The notes beneath the pieces are model-generated. The model had not been told where the DNA came from and ran no database searches. It saw nothing but the letters and a program-made list of their open reading frames with translations. A stretch of 50,268 nt of DNA. It comes from Alphaproteobacteria bacterium (GTDB lineage: Bacteria > Pseudomonadota > Alphaproteobacteria > Rhodobacterales > Rhodobacteraceae). Shown piece after piece: positions 34,453-44,492 of the stretch (position 1 is its first letter; every line of letters starts with the position of its first letter). Made by a program: the position numbers and the translations under genes. The stretch spans positions 1 through 50,268 of the forward strand of contig RFGB01000142.1 of assembly GCA_003697125.1 (NCBI GenBank), given 5' to 3'.

Positions 34453-35087
34453 GCACGGTCATCATCGACTATGGCTCGGGCAATCTGCGTTCGGCCGAGC
34501 GCAGCTTCGCGCGGATGGCTGCCGAGACCGGGCGCGGCGGCCCGGTGCTGGTGAGCGCCGATCCCGACCGCGTGCGCAAGGCCGGGCGCATCGTGCTGCC
34601 CGGGGTTGGCGCCTTCCGCGACTGCCGCGAGGGGTTGGCGGCGGTGCCCGGACTGTTCGAGGCGGTCGCGGAACGGGTGGCGCAGGGCGTTCCCTTCATG
34701 GGCATCTGTGTCGGCATGCAGCTGATGGCCAGCCGCGGACTGGAACATGGCGAGACGCCGGGCTTCGGCTGGATCGCGGGCGAGGTGGTGCCGCTTCGCC
34801 CGGCCGATCCGCGGCTGAAGGTTCCGCACATGGGCTGGAACGAGCTGGTCATCGACCGGCCACATCCGGTTCTGGAGGGTATCGGAACCGGCGATCACGC
34901 CTATTTCGTGCATTCGTTCCATCTGGTGCCCCGCGATCCCGCCCACCGGCTGGCGCATGTCGACCATGGCGGGCCGGTGACCGCCGCGGTCGGCCGCGAC
35001 AACATGTTCGGGACCCAGTTCCACCCCGAGAAGTCGCAGCGCGTCGGGCTGCGGGTGATCGCGAACTTTCTGGCGTGGTCCCCCTAG
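34449..35087 (+). CDS. hisH: Imidazole glycerol phosphate synthase subunit HisH
   Basis: HisH is the glutaminase that supplies ammonia to HisF. The 212-residue protein has [10 protein letters not shown], the nucleophile Cys in GICVGMQLM, and His/Glu in QFHPEKS. Start is a GTG overlapping the hisB stop; the frame is open upstream only as a shadow of hisB and hslV. hisF, its partner, is not in the window. Confidence 0.97.
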   Translation: MSTVIIDYGSGNLRSAERSFARMAAETGRGGPVLVSADPDRVRKAGRIVLPGVGAFRDCREGLAAVPGLFEAVAERVAQGVPFMGICVGMQLMASRGLEHGETPGFGWIAGEVVPLRPADPRLKVPHMGWNELVIDRPHPVLEGIGTGDHAYFVHSFHLVPRDPAHRLAHVDHGGPVTAAVGRDNMFGTQFHPEKSQRVGLRVIANFLAWSP

Positions 35088-35107
35088 CGGGGCTGGAGGG
35101 TCTGGCG

Positions 35108-35848
35108 ATGATCTTCTATCCGGCGATCGACCTGAAGGGCGGCCGCTGCGTGCGGCTGCTGCGCGGGCGGATGGATCGGGCGACCGTCTTCGCCGAGGAT
35201 CCGGCGGCGCAGGCGCAGGCATTCGAGGCTGCGGGCTGCGAATGGCTGCATCTGGTCGACCTGGATGGCGCCTTCGCGGGGCGGCCCGAGAATGCCGCGG
35301 CGGTGGAAGCGATCCTGGCCGCCGTCTCGATCCCCGTCCAGCTCGGCGGCGGCATCAGGTCGGAGGAGACGATCGACCGCTGGCTGTCGCTGGGGGTTCG
35401 GCGCGTGATCCTGGGCACGGCCGCGGTGCGCGACCCGGGACTGGTGCGCCGGGCGGCAGCCGCCCATCCCGGGCGCATCGCGGTGGGAATCGACGCCCGG
35501 GCCGGGCGCGTCGCGGTCGAGGGGTGGGCCGAGGAGACCGATCTTGCCGCGACCGATCTGGCGCGCCGCTTCGAGGATGCCGGGGTGGCGGCGATCATCT
35601 TCACCGACATCGACCGTGACGGGGCGATGGAGGGCCCCAATGTCGAGAGCACCGCGGCGCTGGCGCGGGCGGTCTCGGTTCCGGTCATCGCCTCGGGGGG
35701 CGTCTCCTCGATGGCCGACCTGCGGGCGCTCGCCGAATGCGGTGCGCCGCTCGACGGGGTGATCTCGGGCCGGGCAGTCTATGAGGGGCGCATCGACCCT
35801 GCGCGGGCGGTGGCGCTGCTCAGGCAGGCGGGGGCCAGCGCGCGCTGA
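35108..35848 (+). CDS. hisA: Phosphoribosylformimino-AICAR ribotide isomerase HisA
   Basis: HisA is the fourth-step isomerase of histidine synthesis. The 246-residue beta-alpha barrel has [18 protein letters not shown] with catalytic Asp8-type residue, [11 protein letters not shown], and [15 protein letters not shown], then VIASGGVSS. It follows hisH with a 20-base gap. In related genomes hisF usually follows hisA; here a spike cassette does. Confidence 0.97.
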   Translation: MIFYPAIDLKGGRCVRLLRGRMDRATVFAEDPAAQAQAFEAAGCEWLHLVDLDGAFAGRPENAAAVEAILAAVSIPVQLGGGIRSEETIDRWLSLGVRRVILGTAAVRDPGLVRRAAAAHPGRIAVGIDARAGRVAVEGWAEETDLAATDLARRFEDAGVAAIIFTDIDRDGAMEGPNVESTAALARAVSVPVIASGGVSSMADLRALAECGAPLDGVISGRAVYEGRIDPARAVALLRQAGASAR

Positions 35849-35949
35849 CCGCGGCCGCGGCGCAACGCCCGATCCCATCGCTGTATTCCAGTCCACCGCG
35901 CGAGAGGCGGGCGGCGACGCTCGCGAGCGCCCGGACTTGGGAGATTGCG

Positions 35950-36210
35950 ATGAAGGATGAATTTGCCAATCAGGTTTCCAGCCTGACCTCGCCGTTCAAT
36001 TACTGCGATCAGGTGATCCCGAGCGATACCGAGGATCTGCCCTACGCCTCGCGCAGCCTGTATATCGGGGTTTCCGGCGACATCCGCGTCACCACGATCG
36101 GCGGCACCACGGTCACCTTCCGCAGTCATCCGGTGGGATACATGCCCGGCCGGATCCGTCGCGTTCACGCCACGGGCACCACGGCCGCGGATATCGTGGC
36201 GGTGTGGTGA
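35950..36210 (+). CDS. ghsA: Head-spike base protein (GhsA / RCAP_rcc01079 family)
   Basis: This 86-residue protein matches the small spike-base family of the Rhodobacter capsulatus gene transfer agent. Recognisable features are the start FANQVSSLTSP, the strand LYIGVSGDIRV, the central GGTTVTFRS and PVGYMPGRIRRV with HATGTTAADIVAVW at the end. In R. capsulatus GhsA anchors surface spikes that help the particle bind capsule. A GGGAG ribosome site is 7 bases upstream. It begins 101 bases after hisA and is followed by two structural genes. No other gene-transfer-agent or phage gene is in the window. Confidence 0.85.
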   Translation: MKDEFANQVSSLTSPFNYCDQVIPSDTEDLPYASRSLYIGVSGDIRVTTIGGTTVTFRSHPVGYMPGRIRRVHATGTTAADIVAVW

Positions 36211-36214
36211 CAGC

Positions 36215-37798
36215 ATGCTGGGGCTGGGGCTTGACCCTTTCACCGCGGCGCGTCCCGCCGGGCTGGGGACGGCGGCGCTTCCACCGCTGCTGATCTTGCC
36301 GCCGTCGGTCGAGGGAAGCGGCGTGGTCGGAACGCAGCTTGCCGGAAGCATCGGGGTGTGGGTGCCGCGGCCGGGTCAGGCCTTTGCCTGGTCGTGGCAG
36401 CGCGACGGCGCCGACATCCCCGGCGCGAACGGATCGGGCGACATCGTCGCGCCCTATACAGTGGCGAGCTCGGACCACGGGGCTGCGCTGCGGCTGCGGG
36501 TGAGCGCGACCACGACGGCCGGCGAGTCGGTGGTCTACTCGGACAGCGTGCTGGGCCAGTATCCTGCGCCGGTCGCTCTGGTGTCGGGGTGGACGCTGCC
36601 GCTTGGCGGCGGCGAGGCAATCACGCCGGTGCCCGTGGCGCGGGCCTTTTCGGGGATGGCATTGACGTTCTCGGTCGATCCCGCGGCCGACCCGTTGCCG
36701 GCGGGACTGGTGCTGGATGCGGCGGGAACGCTGTCGGGCACCCCGCCGGCCGGCGATGCCGTTGCCGGGGTCCGGATCATCGCCAGCAATCCGGGCGGGT
36801 CCGCGACGCTGGACCTGACGCTGGATGTCAGGGCGCCGGCATTCGTTGCCGATTATGTGGCGGGAACCTATGCGCTGAATGGCGGGGCGGCGGATTTCGC
36901 CACGCTGCATTCCTTCGCGCGGCCGGGTATCGGCACGCGCCTGACCGCGGCGGGCCAGATCGAGGAGGTGCCCGCCGACCAGCCGCGGTTCGACCATGAT
37001 GCCGCCGGCGTGCCGCTCGGGCTTCTGATCGAGGGCGACGCGACAAACCGGCTGACCGGGAGCGAGGATCTGGTCACGGGCTGGACGGCCAGTCTTGGCA
37101 GCGCGTCGCCTGCCGGGCTGTCGGTGCGCGGGCGCTGGGGCGGAATGGTGGTCACGTCGAACGGCAATGGTGCGAGCCGGCTGTCGCAGACCCTTCCCGT
37201 GGTGCAGGGCGAGACCGTGGAGATCAAGGTCTACTGCATGCCTGGCAGTTCGGGGCGCCTGCGCGTGCAGCTGCGCAACCCGCTTACCGGGGATGCCAGC
37301 CGGGTCCGGGGGCCCTTCGGCGCGCTGGCGGTGGTGGTGGCGAATGCCGGACCGGTCGAGGAGCTGGTCGAGCGGGTGGCGGCGGACGGGGTGGTGGAGG
37401 TGTCGCTGATCCATCGGCCGGCCTTCACCGGGGATCTCGAGATCGGTTTCGGCCCCGACAGCACCGTCGCGGGAGACACGCTGCTGCTGCTGGCCGCGCA
37501 GACCACGCGCGGCAGCTATGTTCCGACCGGAGCGACGGCGGCCACCCGTCCGGCCGACCAGATCGGGCTGAACCTGGCCGCGTCCGGGCTGTTCGATCTG
37601 TCGCTGACCCATGACGACGACAGCGGCGCGCGGCTGGAGGGCCTGCCGCTCGACCCCGGGGGATGGCCGGAATTGCGCCGACCCTGGATCAGGCGGCTTG
37701 TGGGCCATTCCACGCCGCGTCCGCCCCTGACCCTTGAAAACGATGCGCTGCTTCGCCTGGAAGCCGGCGTCGCGCTGACCCTGGAGATCCCGGCATGA
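36215..37798 (+). CDS. Multi-domain spike/fibre-like protein of the head-spike cassette
   Basis: A 527-residue protein built of beta-rich modules. About 30-115 resembles an Ig-like domain (WSWQRDGADIPGA, then RLRVSATTTAGES). About 118-207 resembles a putative Ig/cadherin domain (LPAGLVLDAAGTLSGTPPAGD, SNPGGSATLDLTL). About 210-290 has the motif seen in phage head-spike fibres (PRFDHDAAGVPLGLLIEGDATN). The rest is a probable carbohydrate-binding sandwich. No signal peptide. It starts 4 bases after the base gene and its stop overlaps the next start (ATGA). I know no exact counterpart in the R. capsulatus spike locus; a spike shaft or sugar-binding role is inferred from structure and context. 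Confidence 0.75.
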   Translation: MLGLGLDPFTAARPAGLGTAALPPLLILPPSVEGSGVVGTQLAGSIGVWVPRPGQAFAWSWQRDGADIPGANGSGDIVAPYTVASSDHGAALRLRVSATTTAGESVVYSDSVLGQYPAPVALVSGWTLPLGGGEAITPVPVARAFSGMALTFSVDPAADPLPAGLVLDAAGTLSGTPPAGDAVAGVRIIASNPGGSATLDLTLDVRAPAFVADYVAGTYALNGGAADFATLHSFARPGIGTRLTAAGQIEEVPADQPRFDHDAAGVPLGLLIEGDATNRLTGSEDLVTGWTASLGSASPAGLSVRGRWGGMVVTSNGNGASRLSQTLPVVQGETVEIKVYCMPGSSGRLRVQLRNPLTGDASRVRGPFGALAVVVANAGPVEELVERVAADGVVEVSLIHRPAFTGDLEIGFGPDSTVAGDTLLLLAAQTTRGSYVPTGATAATRPADQIGLNLAASGLFDLSLTHDDDSGARLEGLPLDPGGWPELRRPWIRRLVGHSTPRPPLTLENDALLRLEAGVALTLEIPA

Positions 37799-39255
37799 CC
37801 CGACTGACCGACATTGCCAAGCATGTCACCGAGCCCGATCCGGCGGACCTGCTCTACATCGTCGACGTCTCGGACCTGAGCGACGGACCGTCGGGCAGCT
37901 CGGGCTTCACCACCCCTGCCGACCTGCTGCGCAACACGCCCCTGTGCTATGCCACCCGTGCCGAGGCCGAGGCGGCGCAGGTGCCCGCCGGGGCCGCGCA
38001 CATCTTCGTGGGCACACTTGCCTATCGCGAGGATCCTGCCGGCACCGCGCTGACGACCGCGGACGGGCGGAACTGGTCCCCTGACGGCCGGGTGACCTAT
38101 GAGCATTGGGGCGCGGTCGGCGATGGTGTCACCGATGACAGCGATGCCATCATCGCCTGTCACCGCTGGTGCCTGTTCAACCGCGCCACCTGCGAGCCGA
38201 TCGGCGCCACCTATGCCGTCACCAAGCGGATCCTGACCTATGATGTGGCTGCCGACGGCCCGGGTCTGGAGTTTCACCTTCGCGGGGCCGGAAAGGGCCA
38301 GACGGTGTTCCGCATCGCCGGCCACATCAGCGATTCGCTGTTCTACATCACCGGGGATACCTCGGCGCCGAACCGTTCGCGCGCCATCAACTGGTCGTTC
38401 TCGGACTTCCAGGTCGTGTCCGACGGTCTGGTGGATGCGGATGTCTTCCGGATCGACATCGCCACGTCGATCGAGTTCCACGATGTCGGCATCTACAACT
38501 GCCGCGGCACGGCGCTGCGCGCCCGGGAGCTGTGGGACAGCCAGATCGAGATCTCGGTGGTCGAATGCGGCGATGACGGCACCGGCACCGGCCCGGGCAC
38601 GCGCAACAAGTATGCGATCGAGATCGACAACTATTTCGGGTCCAGCGCGCCTGACCTGGGATCGAACAACCTGGATTTCACGCCGCGGTTCCAGGTCGAG
38701 GCGAGCCGCTACATCCAGGTCTATCTGGGACGCTACACCAAACAGGTCATGTTCTCGGGCAAGTTCCACGGCCGCCTGAACGGCACGCTGGCGCTGCCGC
38801 ATGTGCTGATGGACGGTGCCTACCGGAACATGTTCTATGGCTGCGTCTTCACGGTCTGCGCAGACGTCTGCATCCGCACCACCGATGCATCGGGGACGGT
38901 GCCGTTCAACAACTCGTTCATCGGCAACCATTTCGACAGCACCGGCCCGGCCTGCATCGAGCTGAACGCCGCCCAGCGCAATGTCGTGGTCGGCAATGTG
39001 ATGATCAACGCGACGGCGGGGGTGCATCTGGTCAGCGGATCGAACGGCAACGTGATCCATTCCAACGTCATCATGAATGGCGGGGAGGAATACCGCATCG
39101 ATACGCTGACCGCGATGGACCCGCTTCAGGTGCCGCGCAGCATCGAGATCACGGGCAAGGGCAGCAGCCTGGTGCTGACCGATGCCAACGGCACGCCGCG
39201 GACCCTGACGGTCGGGACCGATGGCCGGCTTCGGGTGGACGGGATCCCGGTCTGA
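37795..39255 (+). CDS. Beta-helix spike/tailspike-like protein
   Basis: A 486-residue protein. Residues 105-119 read WGAVGDGVTDDSDAI, the signature of the pectate-lyase-3 beta-helix superfamily common in tailspikes. About 150-450 is rich in Asn/Ser/Val ladder segments (NNSFIGNHFDSTGP, NVVVGNVMINA, GNVIHSNVIMNG), as in a parallel beta-helix. The N-terminus (TRLTDIAKHV, LLYIVDVSDLSDGPSGSSGF) looks like a particle-attachment head. It should be the tip of the spike that contacts or cleaves cell-surface sugar, like GhsB in gene transfer agents. It ends 11 bases from the convergent ubiB stop. Confidence 0.82.
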   Translation: MTRLTDIAKHVTEPDPADLLYIVDVSDLSDGPSGSSGFTTPADLLRNTPLCYATRAEAEAAQVPAGAAHIFVGTLAYREDPAGTALTTADGRNWSPDGRVTYEHWGAVGDGVTDDSDAIIACHRWCLFNRATCEPIGATYAVTKRILTYDVAADGPGLEFHLRGAGKGQTVFRIAGHISDSLFYITGDTSAPNRSRAINWSFSDFQVVSDGLVDADVFRIDIATSIEFHDVGIYNCRGTALRARELWDSQIEISVVECGDDGTGTGPGTRNKYAIEIDNYFGSSAPDLGSNNLDFTPRFQVEASRYIQVYLGRYTKQVMFSGKFHGRLNGTLALPHVLMDGAYRNMFYGCVFTVCADVCIRTTDASGTVPFNNSFIGNHFDSTGPACIELNAAQRNVVVGNVMINATAGVHLVSGSNGNVIHSNVIMNGGEEYRIDTLTAMDPLQVPRSIEITGKGSSLVLTDANGTPRTLTVGTDGRLRVDGIPV

Positions 39256-39266
39256 TCCCGCGCGGT

Positions 39267-40811
39267 TCAGTCGAGCAGGAGAAAGGCCAGCGCGGCGGCG
39301 GCGGCGCCGCCGACAGCCCCCAGCAGGATGCGTCCGCGGCCGCCGCGGCGGGTTTCCGGCTCGTCCCTGTCCCTGCCCCAGGAGGCTTGTTGCAGGGCGG
39401 TGCGGATCAGGCCGGGCAGGCGCGGGCCGAAGTGCGACAGGACGAGCAGCGTCTCGCGCGCGTCGCGCAGGGCGGCGCGCGCGCCGAGATTGTCGCGGAT
39501 GTAATCCTCGACCACCGGGCGCGCCACCTCCCACATGTTCATGCTGGGGTCGAGCGAGCGGCCCACGCCCTCCACCACCACCATCGTGCGCTGGAGCAGG
39601 ATCAGCTCGGTCCGGGTCTCCATCCCGAAGCGCTCGGTCACGTCGAACAGATGGGCGAGAAGCCGGGCCATCGAGATGCGGCTGGCCTCCTGGCCGAAGA
39701 TCGGCTCGCCGATCGAGCGCAGGGTCTGCGCGAACAGGTAGACGTCGCGATCGGCCGGGACGTAGCCGGCCTCGAAATGCACCTGTGCCACCCGCAGATA
39801 GTCCCGGCGCAGGAAGCCCATCAGGATCTCGGCATAGACCCGGCGCGTATAGGGGTCGATCCGGCCCATGATGCCGAAATCCATGGCGATGATCTCGCCC
39901 CCCGAGCCGACCTTCAGGTTGCCCTGATGCATGTCGGCATGGAAGAAGCCGTCGCGCAGCGCGTGGCGCAGGAAGTTCTGGACGATCGCCGCGGCAAGGC
40001 GCCGACGGTCATGCCCCGCGGCGGCCAGGGCATCGACATCGCCCATCGGGATCCCCTCGACCCACTCGGTGGTCAGCACCCGCCGCCCCGACAGCGACCA
40101 TATGACGGCGGGGACGCGGAAGTCGGGGTCGGCCTCGGTGTTGGCGCGGAACTCGCTGGCCGCCGAGGCCTCGAGGCGCAGGTCCAGCTCGCCCTGCACG
40201 ACGCTGTCGAAATGCGCCACCACCGCCCTGGGGCGCAGCCGCCGCGCGGCGGGCGCAAGGAATTCGATCACGTCGGCGGCGAAGTAGAAGGCCCGCACGT
40301 CGCGCAGGAAGGCCCGCTCGATGCCCGGGCGCAGGATCTTCACCGCGACGTCTCGACCGGTCTCGCGCGCGGTGGCACGATGGACCTGGGCGATGGATGC
40401 CGCCGCCACCGGGGCCGAGAAGGCCGAGAACAGCGCCTGGACCGGCGCGCCCAGCTCGCGGTGAACCTCCCGCTCGGCCTCGTCCTGGGAAAAGGGGGGC
40501 AGGCGGTCCTGAAGCACGCGAAGATCGCGCGCCAGCGCCTCGCCCACGATATCGGGGCGGGTGGACAGAAGCTGCCCGAACTTGATGTAGGCCGGGCCCA
40601 GCGCGGTCAGCGCCCGGACCACGGGCGGCATCGCGGGATCGCCGCGCAGCCCGAGGAAGGCCAGCGGCCAGCCCACCACCCGCGCCACGATGCGCACCGC
40701 GCGCGGGGCTTCGAGCGCATCCAGCGCCACCTCCATCGCCCCGGTGCGTTCGAAGGTGGCCAGCGTCCGGACGAGACGCCATGCGCTGGACAGCGCGCTC
40801 AAAGCTTCCAC
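39267..40811 (-). CDS. ubiB: UbiB-type protein kinase-like
   Basis: UbiB is an atypical kinase-like ATPase needed for ubiquinone synthesis. The protein of about 514 residues has the KxGQ motif ([15 protein letters not shown]), the ATP-binding lysine in [20 protein letters not shown] and the [10 protein letters not shown] metal motif, and C-terminal transmembrane segment [19 protein letters not shown]. The start is unclear: a GTG at 40811 and a TTG at 40802, both overlapping or touching the ubiE stop, are possible; the longer open frame reaching 40853 is unlikely because it would overlap ubiE by 55 bases. Confidence 0.92.
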   Translation of the reverse strand: MEALSALSSAWRLVRTLATFERTGAMEVALDALEAPRAVRIVARVVGWPLAFLGLRGDPAMPPVVRALTALGPAYIKFGQLLSTRPDIVGEALARDLRVLQDRLPPFSQDEAEREVHRELGAPVQALFSAFSAPVAAASIAQVHRATARETGRDVAVKILRPGIERAFLRDVRAFYFAADVIEFLAPAARRLRPRAVVAHFDSVVQGELDLRLEASAASEFRANTEADPDFRVPAVIWSLSGRRVLTTEWVEGIPMGDVDALAAAGHDRRRLAAAIVQNFLRHALRDGFFHADMHQGNLKVGSGGEIIAMDFGIMGRIDPYTRRVYAEILMGFLRRDYLRVAQVHFEAGYVPADRDVYLFAQTLRSIGEPIFGQEASRISMARLLAHLFDVTERFGMETRTELILLQRTMVVVEGVGRSLDPSMNMWEVARPVVEDYIRDNLGARAALRDARETLLVLSHFGPRLPGLIRTALQQASWGRDRDEPETRRGGRGRILLGAVGGAAAAALAFLLLD

Positions 40812-41557
40812 CCGGAATGGATCGCGACGACGCCCATGGACAGGTTTCGCCACGACACGCGCCCGAAACCCGCCGCGGCGATCATCCCGGCCAGGGTTTC
40901 CTGATCGGGAAAGCGGCGGATCGATTCGACCAGATACTGATAGCTGTCGCGGTCGCCGGCGATCAGCGCGCCCATCCGCGGGATCACCTGGAAGGAATAG
41001 CGGTCATAGAGCCGGCGCAGCATGTCGTCGGGAACCCGGCTGAATTCGAGGCACAGGAACCGCCCGCCGAAGCGCAGCACCCGGAAGGCCTCGGCCAGCG
41101 CGTCCTCGATCCGGGTCACGTTGCGGATGCCGAAGGCGATGGTGCAGGCATCGAAGCTGCGGTCGGGAAAGGGCAGGGCCATGGCATCGCCGCACACCCA
41201 GTCGAGCCGGCCGCCCAGCTTCTGCGCCTCGGCCCGGCGGCGCCCTTCGGCCAGCATGCCGGGGGTCATGTCGCAGATCACCGCGCTGCCCCCGCCGCGC
41301 CGCAGGAAGCGGAACGCGACATCGCCGGTGCCGCCGGCCACGTCGAGCAGCCGCATCCCCGGCCAGGGCGCCAGCCAGTCGATCAGCGCATCCTTCCACA
41401 GCCGGTGGATGCCCAGGCTCATCACGTCGTTCATCAGGTCATAGCGCCGTGCGACCGAGCTGAAGACCCCCTGCACGCGATGCGCCTTCTCGGCCTCGGG
41501 CACGGTCTGGAAGCCGAAATCGGCCAGACGCTCCGATCCTTCCGCCTCGCCGGTCAT
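40799..41557 (-). CDS. ubiE: Ubiquinone/menaquinone methyltransferase UbiE
   Basis: UbiE C-methylates the ubiquinone ring. The 252-residue protein has [18 protein letters not shown], the SAM motif [23 protein letters not shown] and FGIRNVTR, and ends VAIHSGWKL. Length is normal. It is the first gene of a two-gene operon with ubiB and diverges from a membrane protein gene that precedes mutM. Confidence 0.98.
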   Translation of the reverse strand: MTGEAEGSERLADFGFQTVPEAEKAHRVQGVFSSVARRYDLMNDVMSLGIHRLWKDALIDWLAPWPGMRLLDVAGGTGDVAFRFLRRGGGSAVICDMTPGMLAEGRRRAEAQKLGGRLDWVCGDAMALPFPDRSFDACTIAFGIRNVTRIEDALAEAFRVLRFGGRFLCLEFSRVPDDMLRRLYDRYSFQVIPRMGALIAGDRDSYQYLVESIRRFPDQETLAGMIAAAGFGRVSWRNLSMGVVAIHSGWKL

Positions 41558-41644
41558 CGCCGCCTCTTTGCCTTTCCGCCCCCGGCTCTCTTATAGAGGA
41601 GCGTCGGCCAGTGGCAATTCGGCGGGCGCGGAAGCGGAACCACC

Positions 41645-42229
41645 ATGGCGATGTGGGTGATGGCGGCCGGAATCGGGGCGGTGGCGATCCTGGCCGCCCT
41701 GTCGCTGTGGCTGCTGGCGCAGGACCGCCGCGCCCCCCCCGCCCGCGACGGGGCGGGCTGGGTGCTGCGACCCTCGCGCGCCCTGATCCCGGTGGCGGCG
41801 ATCCTGGCGCTGGCCTCGGCCGGGTTCGCCGCGGGGGCGCTCGGTCGCATCCTGGCCGGGGCGCCGGGGCCGCTGGCGGCGATCCTCGCCCTTGCCGGGC
41901 TGGCGGCGGGCGGGGCGCTGTGGGTGGTGATCCGGCGCCGGCGCGGCCTGCGCCTGCGCTATGACATGGAAGGGCTGGAACTGTCGCGCCCCGGGCGCGC
42001 GCCGCTGGCCTGCCGGTGGGACGATCTCGCCGATGTCCGCATCGAGACCCGCCGGCACCGCGGCAGCATGGCCGGCCCGCCGGTGGAGCTGGTGCATCTC
42101 GTGGCCCGCCTGCCTGGCGGAGAGGAGCTGCGCGTGCCGGCAAGCCTGACCGGATTCGGCCATTTCGCCGATCTCGCCCTGCGGATGGCCGAACGCAGCG
42201 GCAACCGGGGACGCGACCGCGATGCCTGA
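41645..42229 (+). CDS. Small membrane protein of unknown function before mutM
   Basis: A 194-residue protein with three hydrophobic segments (about 3-25, 48-70, 80-96) then a cytosolic beta-rich part with [14 protein letters not shown] and [11 protein letters not shown] do not recognise a family. It overlaps mutM by 8 bases (stop 42227-42229, mutM ATG 42222), so the two are translated together. Role unknown. Confidence 0.7.
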   Translation: MAMWVMAAGIGAVAILAALSLWLLAQDRRAPPARDGAGWVLRPSRALIPVAAILALASAGFAAGALGRILAGAPGPLAAILALAGLAAGGALWVVIRRRRGLRLRYDMEGLELSRPGRAPLACRWDDLADVRIETRRHRGSMAGPPVELVHLVARLPGGEELRVPASLTGFGHFADLALRMAERSGNRGRDRDA

Positions 42230-43073
42230 ACTGCCCGAGGTCGAGACGATCCGGCGCGGGTTGCAGCCGGTTCTGGAAGGGCGCCGCATCGCCCGGGTGG
42301 AGCTGCGCCGCGGCGGCCTGCGCTGGCCGTTCCCGCCGGGGCTGGAGCGGCGGCTTGCGGGGGCGCGGGTGCTGGCCCTGCGGCGCCGGTCGAAATACCT
42401 GCTGGCGGACCTGTCCAGCGGCGAGACGCTGCTGATCCATCTCGGCATGTCGGGGCGGCTGATCGTCGCGGGCCGCGCGCTGGGGCGGTTCCACCACGCC
42501 CTTCCCGCCGCCGGGCCGCATGATCATGTGGTCCTCGAGACCGGCGACGGCACCCGCATCGTGCTGAACGATGCGCGCCGCTTCGGCGCCGTCGACCTGT
42601 TCCCCACCGAAGCTGCGGCCGGTCACCGGCTGCTGGCCGGGCTGGGGCCCGAGCCGCTGTCCAACGACTTCTCGGCCGCGCATCTGGCGGATGCCTTCGC
42701 CGGGCGGCGCGCCCCGGTGCGCGCGCTGCTGCTCGACCAGCGCGTCGTCGCGGGGCTGGGCAACATCTATGTCGCCGAATCGCTGTGGCTTGCCGGGCTG
42801 TCGCCGTTCCGGCCGGCGGGGGATCTGGGGGCGGCGGCGCTGGACCGGCTGGCCGGAGCGATTCGCGCGGTGCTGGAAGCGGCGATCGCCGCGGGCGGAT
42901 CCACGCTGCGCGATTTCCGCCATGCCGACGGCGCGCTCGGCTATTTCCAGCACGAGTTCGCCGTCTACGGTCGCGCGGGCGCACCCTGCCGAACCCAGGG
43001 TTGCAGCGGCCGGATTGAAAGGCGGGTGGTGTCGGGGCGGTCCAGCTTCCATTGCCCGCTGTGCCAGATCTGA
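42222..43073 (+). CDS. mutM: Formamidopyrimidine-DNA glycosylase
   Basis: MutM (Fpg) removes 8-oxoguanine and nicks the abasic site. The 283-residue protein starts with [13 protein letters not shown], in which Pro2 and Glu3 are catalytic, has HLGMSGRL with the helix, and the C-terminal zinc finger [13 protein letters not shown] to CPLCQI with four Cys. Length is normal. It overlaps a membrane protein gene upstream and is followed by echA after 98 bases. Confidence 0.98.
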   Translation: MPELPEVETIRRGLQPVLEGRRIARVELRRGGLRWPFPPGLERRLAGARVLALRRRSKYLLADLSSGETLLIHLGMSGRLIVAGRALGRFHHALPAAGPHDHVVLETGDGTRIVLNDARRFGAVDLFPTEAAAGHRLLAGLGPEPLSNDFSAAHLADAFAGRRAPVRALLLDQRVVAGLGNIYVAESLWLAGLSPFRPAGDLGAAALDRLAGAIRAVLEAAIAAGGSTLRDFRHADGALGYFQHEFAVYGRAGAPCRTQGCSGRIERRVVSGRSSFHCPLCQI

Positions 43074-43171
43074 ACGGCCGCCCGGCGCGATCGGGGCTCG
43101 ACAAGGCAGGGGCATATCGGCCAGCCTGCCCCGGTTCTGCGGCTGGCCGCAGGGAAGGGGGACGACAACCG

Positions 43172-43948
43172 ATGGCCTATTCGACGCTGATCGTGGAGCT
43201 GTCCGACCATGTCGGGCTGATCCGCCTCAACCGGCCCGAGGCGCTGAACGCGCTCAACAGCACGCTTCTGGGCGAGCTGGCCGACGCGCTGGACTCTCTG
43301 GCCGGCAACGACAAGTGCCGCTGCGTCATCCTGACGGGATCCGAGAAGGCCTTCGCCGCCGGGGCCGACATCAAGGAGATGTCCGAGAAATCCTTCGTGG
43401 ACATGTTCGAGGCGGACTTCTTCGGCCCGCCGGCCGAGGCGATCATGCGTTTCCGCAAGCCGATCATCGCCGCCGTGGCCGGCTATGCGCTGGGCGGCGG
43501 CTGCGAGCTGGCGATGATGTGCGACTTCATCATCGCCGCCGACAATGCCAAGTTCGGACAGCCCGAGATCAATCTGGGCGTGATCCCGGGCCTTGGCGGC
43601 ACCCAGCGCCTGACCCGGGTGGTGGGCAAGGCCAAGGCGATGGAGATGTGCCTGACCGGCCGATTCATGGATGCGACCGAGGCCGAGCGCGCCGGGCTGG
43701 TCAGCCGGGTGGTGCCGGCGAAGGACCTGCTGGACGAGGCCCGCGCCGCCGCCCAGAAGATCGCCGAGAAGTCGATGATCGCGGTGATGGCGGCCAAGGA
43801 GGCGGTGAACAAGTCCTACGAGATGACGCTGCGCGAGGGGCTGGTGTTCGAGCGCCGGCTGTTCTTCTCGCTGTTCGCCACCGAGGACCAGTCCGAAGGC
43901 ATGGCCGCCTTCGTCGAGAAGCGCAGCCCGCAGTTCCGCGACCGCTGA
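43172..43948 (+). CDS. Enoyl-CoA hydratase
   Basis: A 258-residue crotonase-fold protein. The oxyanion-hole motif [26 protein letters not shown], and the catalytic Glu region [19 protein letters not shown] with Glu are present, then the second catalytic Glu. It hydrates 2-enoyl-CoA in fatty acid breakdown. The start ATG at 43172 follows an AGGGAAGGGG site. The upstream open frame is not used. It is followed by the rpsT promoter. Confidence 0.95.
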   Translation: MAYSTLIVELSDHVGLIRLNRPEALNALNSTLLGELADALDSLAGNDKCRCVILTGSEKAFAAGADIKEMSEKSFVDMFEADFFGPPAEAIMRFRKPIIAAVAGYALGGGCELAMMCDFIIAADNAKFGQPEINLGVIPGLGGTQRLTRVVGKAKAMEMCLTGRFMDATEAERAGLVSRVVPAKDLLDEARAAAQKIAEKSMIAVMAAKEAVNKSYEMTLREGLVFERRLFFSLFATEDQSEGMAAFVEKRSPQFRDR

Positions 43949-43956
43949 CGCGCGGC

Positions 43957-43985
43957 TTGACCTGAACCGGGCGCGGGTGTATAGG
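43957..43985 (+). promoter_or_regulatory. sigma70 promoter of rpsT
   Basis: TTGACC and TATAGG are separated by exactly 17 bases; this is among the best promoters in the window. rpsT starts 44 bases downstream. Confidence 0.65.
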
Positions 43986-44028
43986 CCGCGCCCTGATTTC
44001 CCGAACCAACCGCAAGGTGGACTCACGC

Positions 44029-44298
44029 ATGGCCAACACGCCGTCCTCGAAGAAGCGCGCCCGCCAGGCCGAGCGCCGGGCGAAGGTGAACAAGGCCCGC
44101 AAGAGCCGGATCCGCACCTTCATCCGCAAGGTCGAGGAAGCCCTTTCCGCCGGCAATGCCGAAGCGGCGCGCGAGGCCCTGCGGGCCGCCCAGCCCGAGA
44201 TCATGCGCGGCGCCACCAAGGGCGTGCTGAAGAAGCGGACCGCCAGCCGCAAGGTGTCGCGGCTGGCCCAGCGCGTGAAGGCGCTGGCCACCGCCTGA
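44029..44298 (+). CDS. rpsT: 30S ribosomal protein S20
   Basis: S20 binds 16S rRNA at the 5' and 3' minor domains. The 89-residue protein is very basic: [36 protein letters not shown] and [17 protein letters not shown] give its helical hairpin. The ATG at 44029 begins at the family start. It has a promoter and a strong hairpin downstream, so it is a single-gene unit. It lies upstream of dnaA, as in related genomes. Confidence 0.97.
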   Translation: MANTPSSKKRARQAERRAKVNKARKSRIRTFIRKVEEALSAGNAEAAREALRAAQPEIMRGATKGVLKKRTASRKVSRLAQRVKALATA

Positions 44299-44327
44299 AC
44301 CCGACCGGCACCGCCGGCGCGCCGCCC

Positions 44328-44347
44328 CGCCCCGCCCGGGCGGGGCG
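44328..44347 (+). terminator. Terminator of rpsT
   Basis: CGCCCCGCCCGGGCGGGGCG is a perfect 20-base palindrome, followed by TTCGTTTCG. It lies 30 bases after rpsT. Confidence 0.7.
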
Positions 44348-44492
44348 TTCGTTTCGTGCCGCCGCATGATTGTTTCCCAGGCATCATGTTCGCCAAAAGG
44401 ACCGCTTGAGGGAATCGGCCGGCTGGTCTAGCAAATCCCTGCGCGCCGAATCCGGCAACCGCAGACGCCAATCGCAATGCAGCAACCTACCG

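Noticed and set aside
35950-39255. Whole prophage
   Set aside because: No integrase, terminase, portal, capsid, tail tube or lysis gene flanks the three spike genes, so only a spike cassette is supported.
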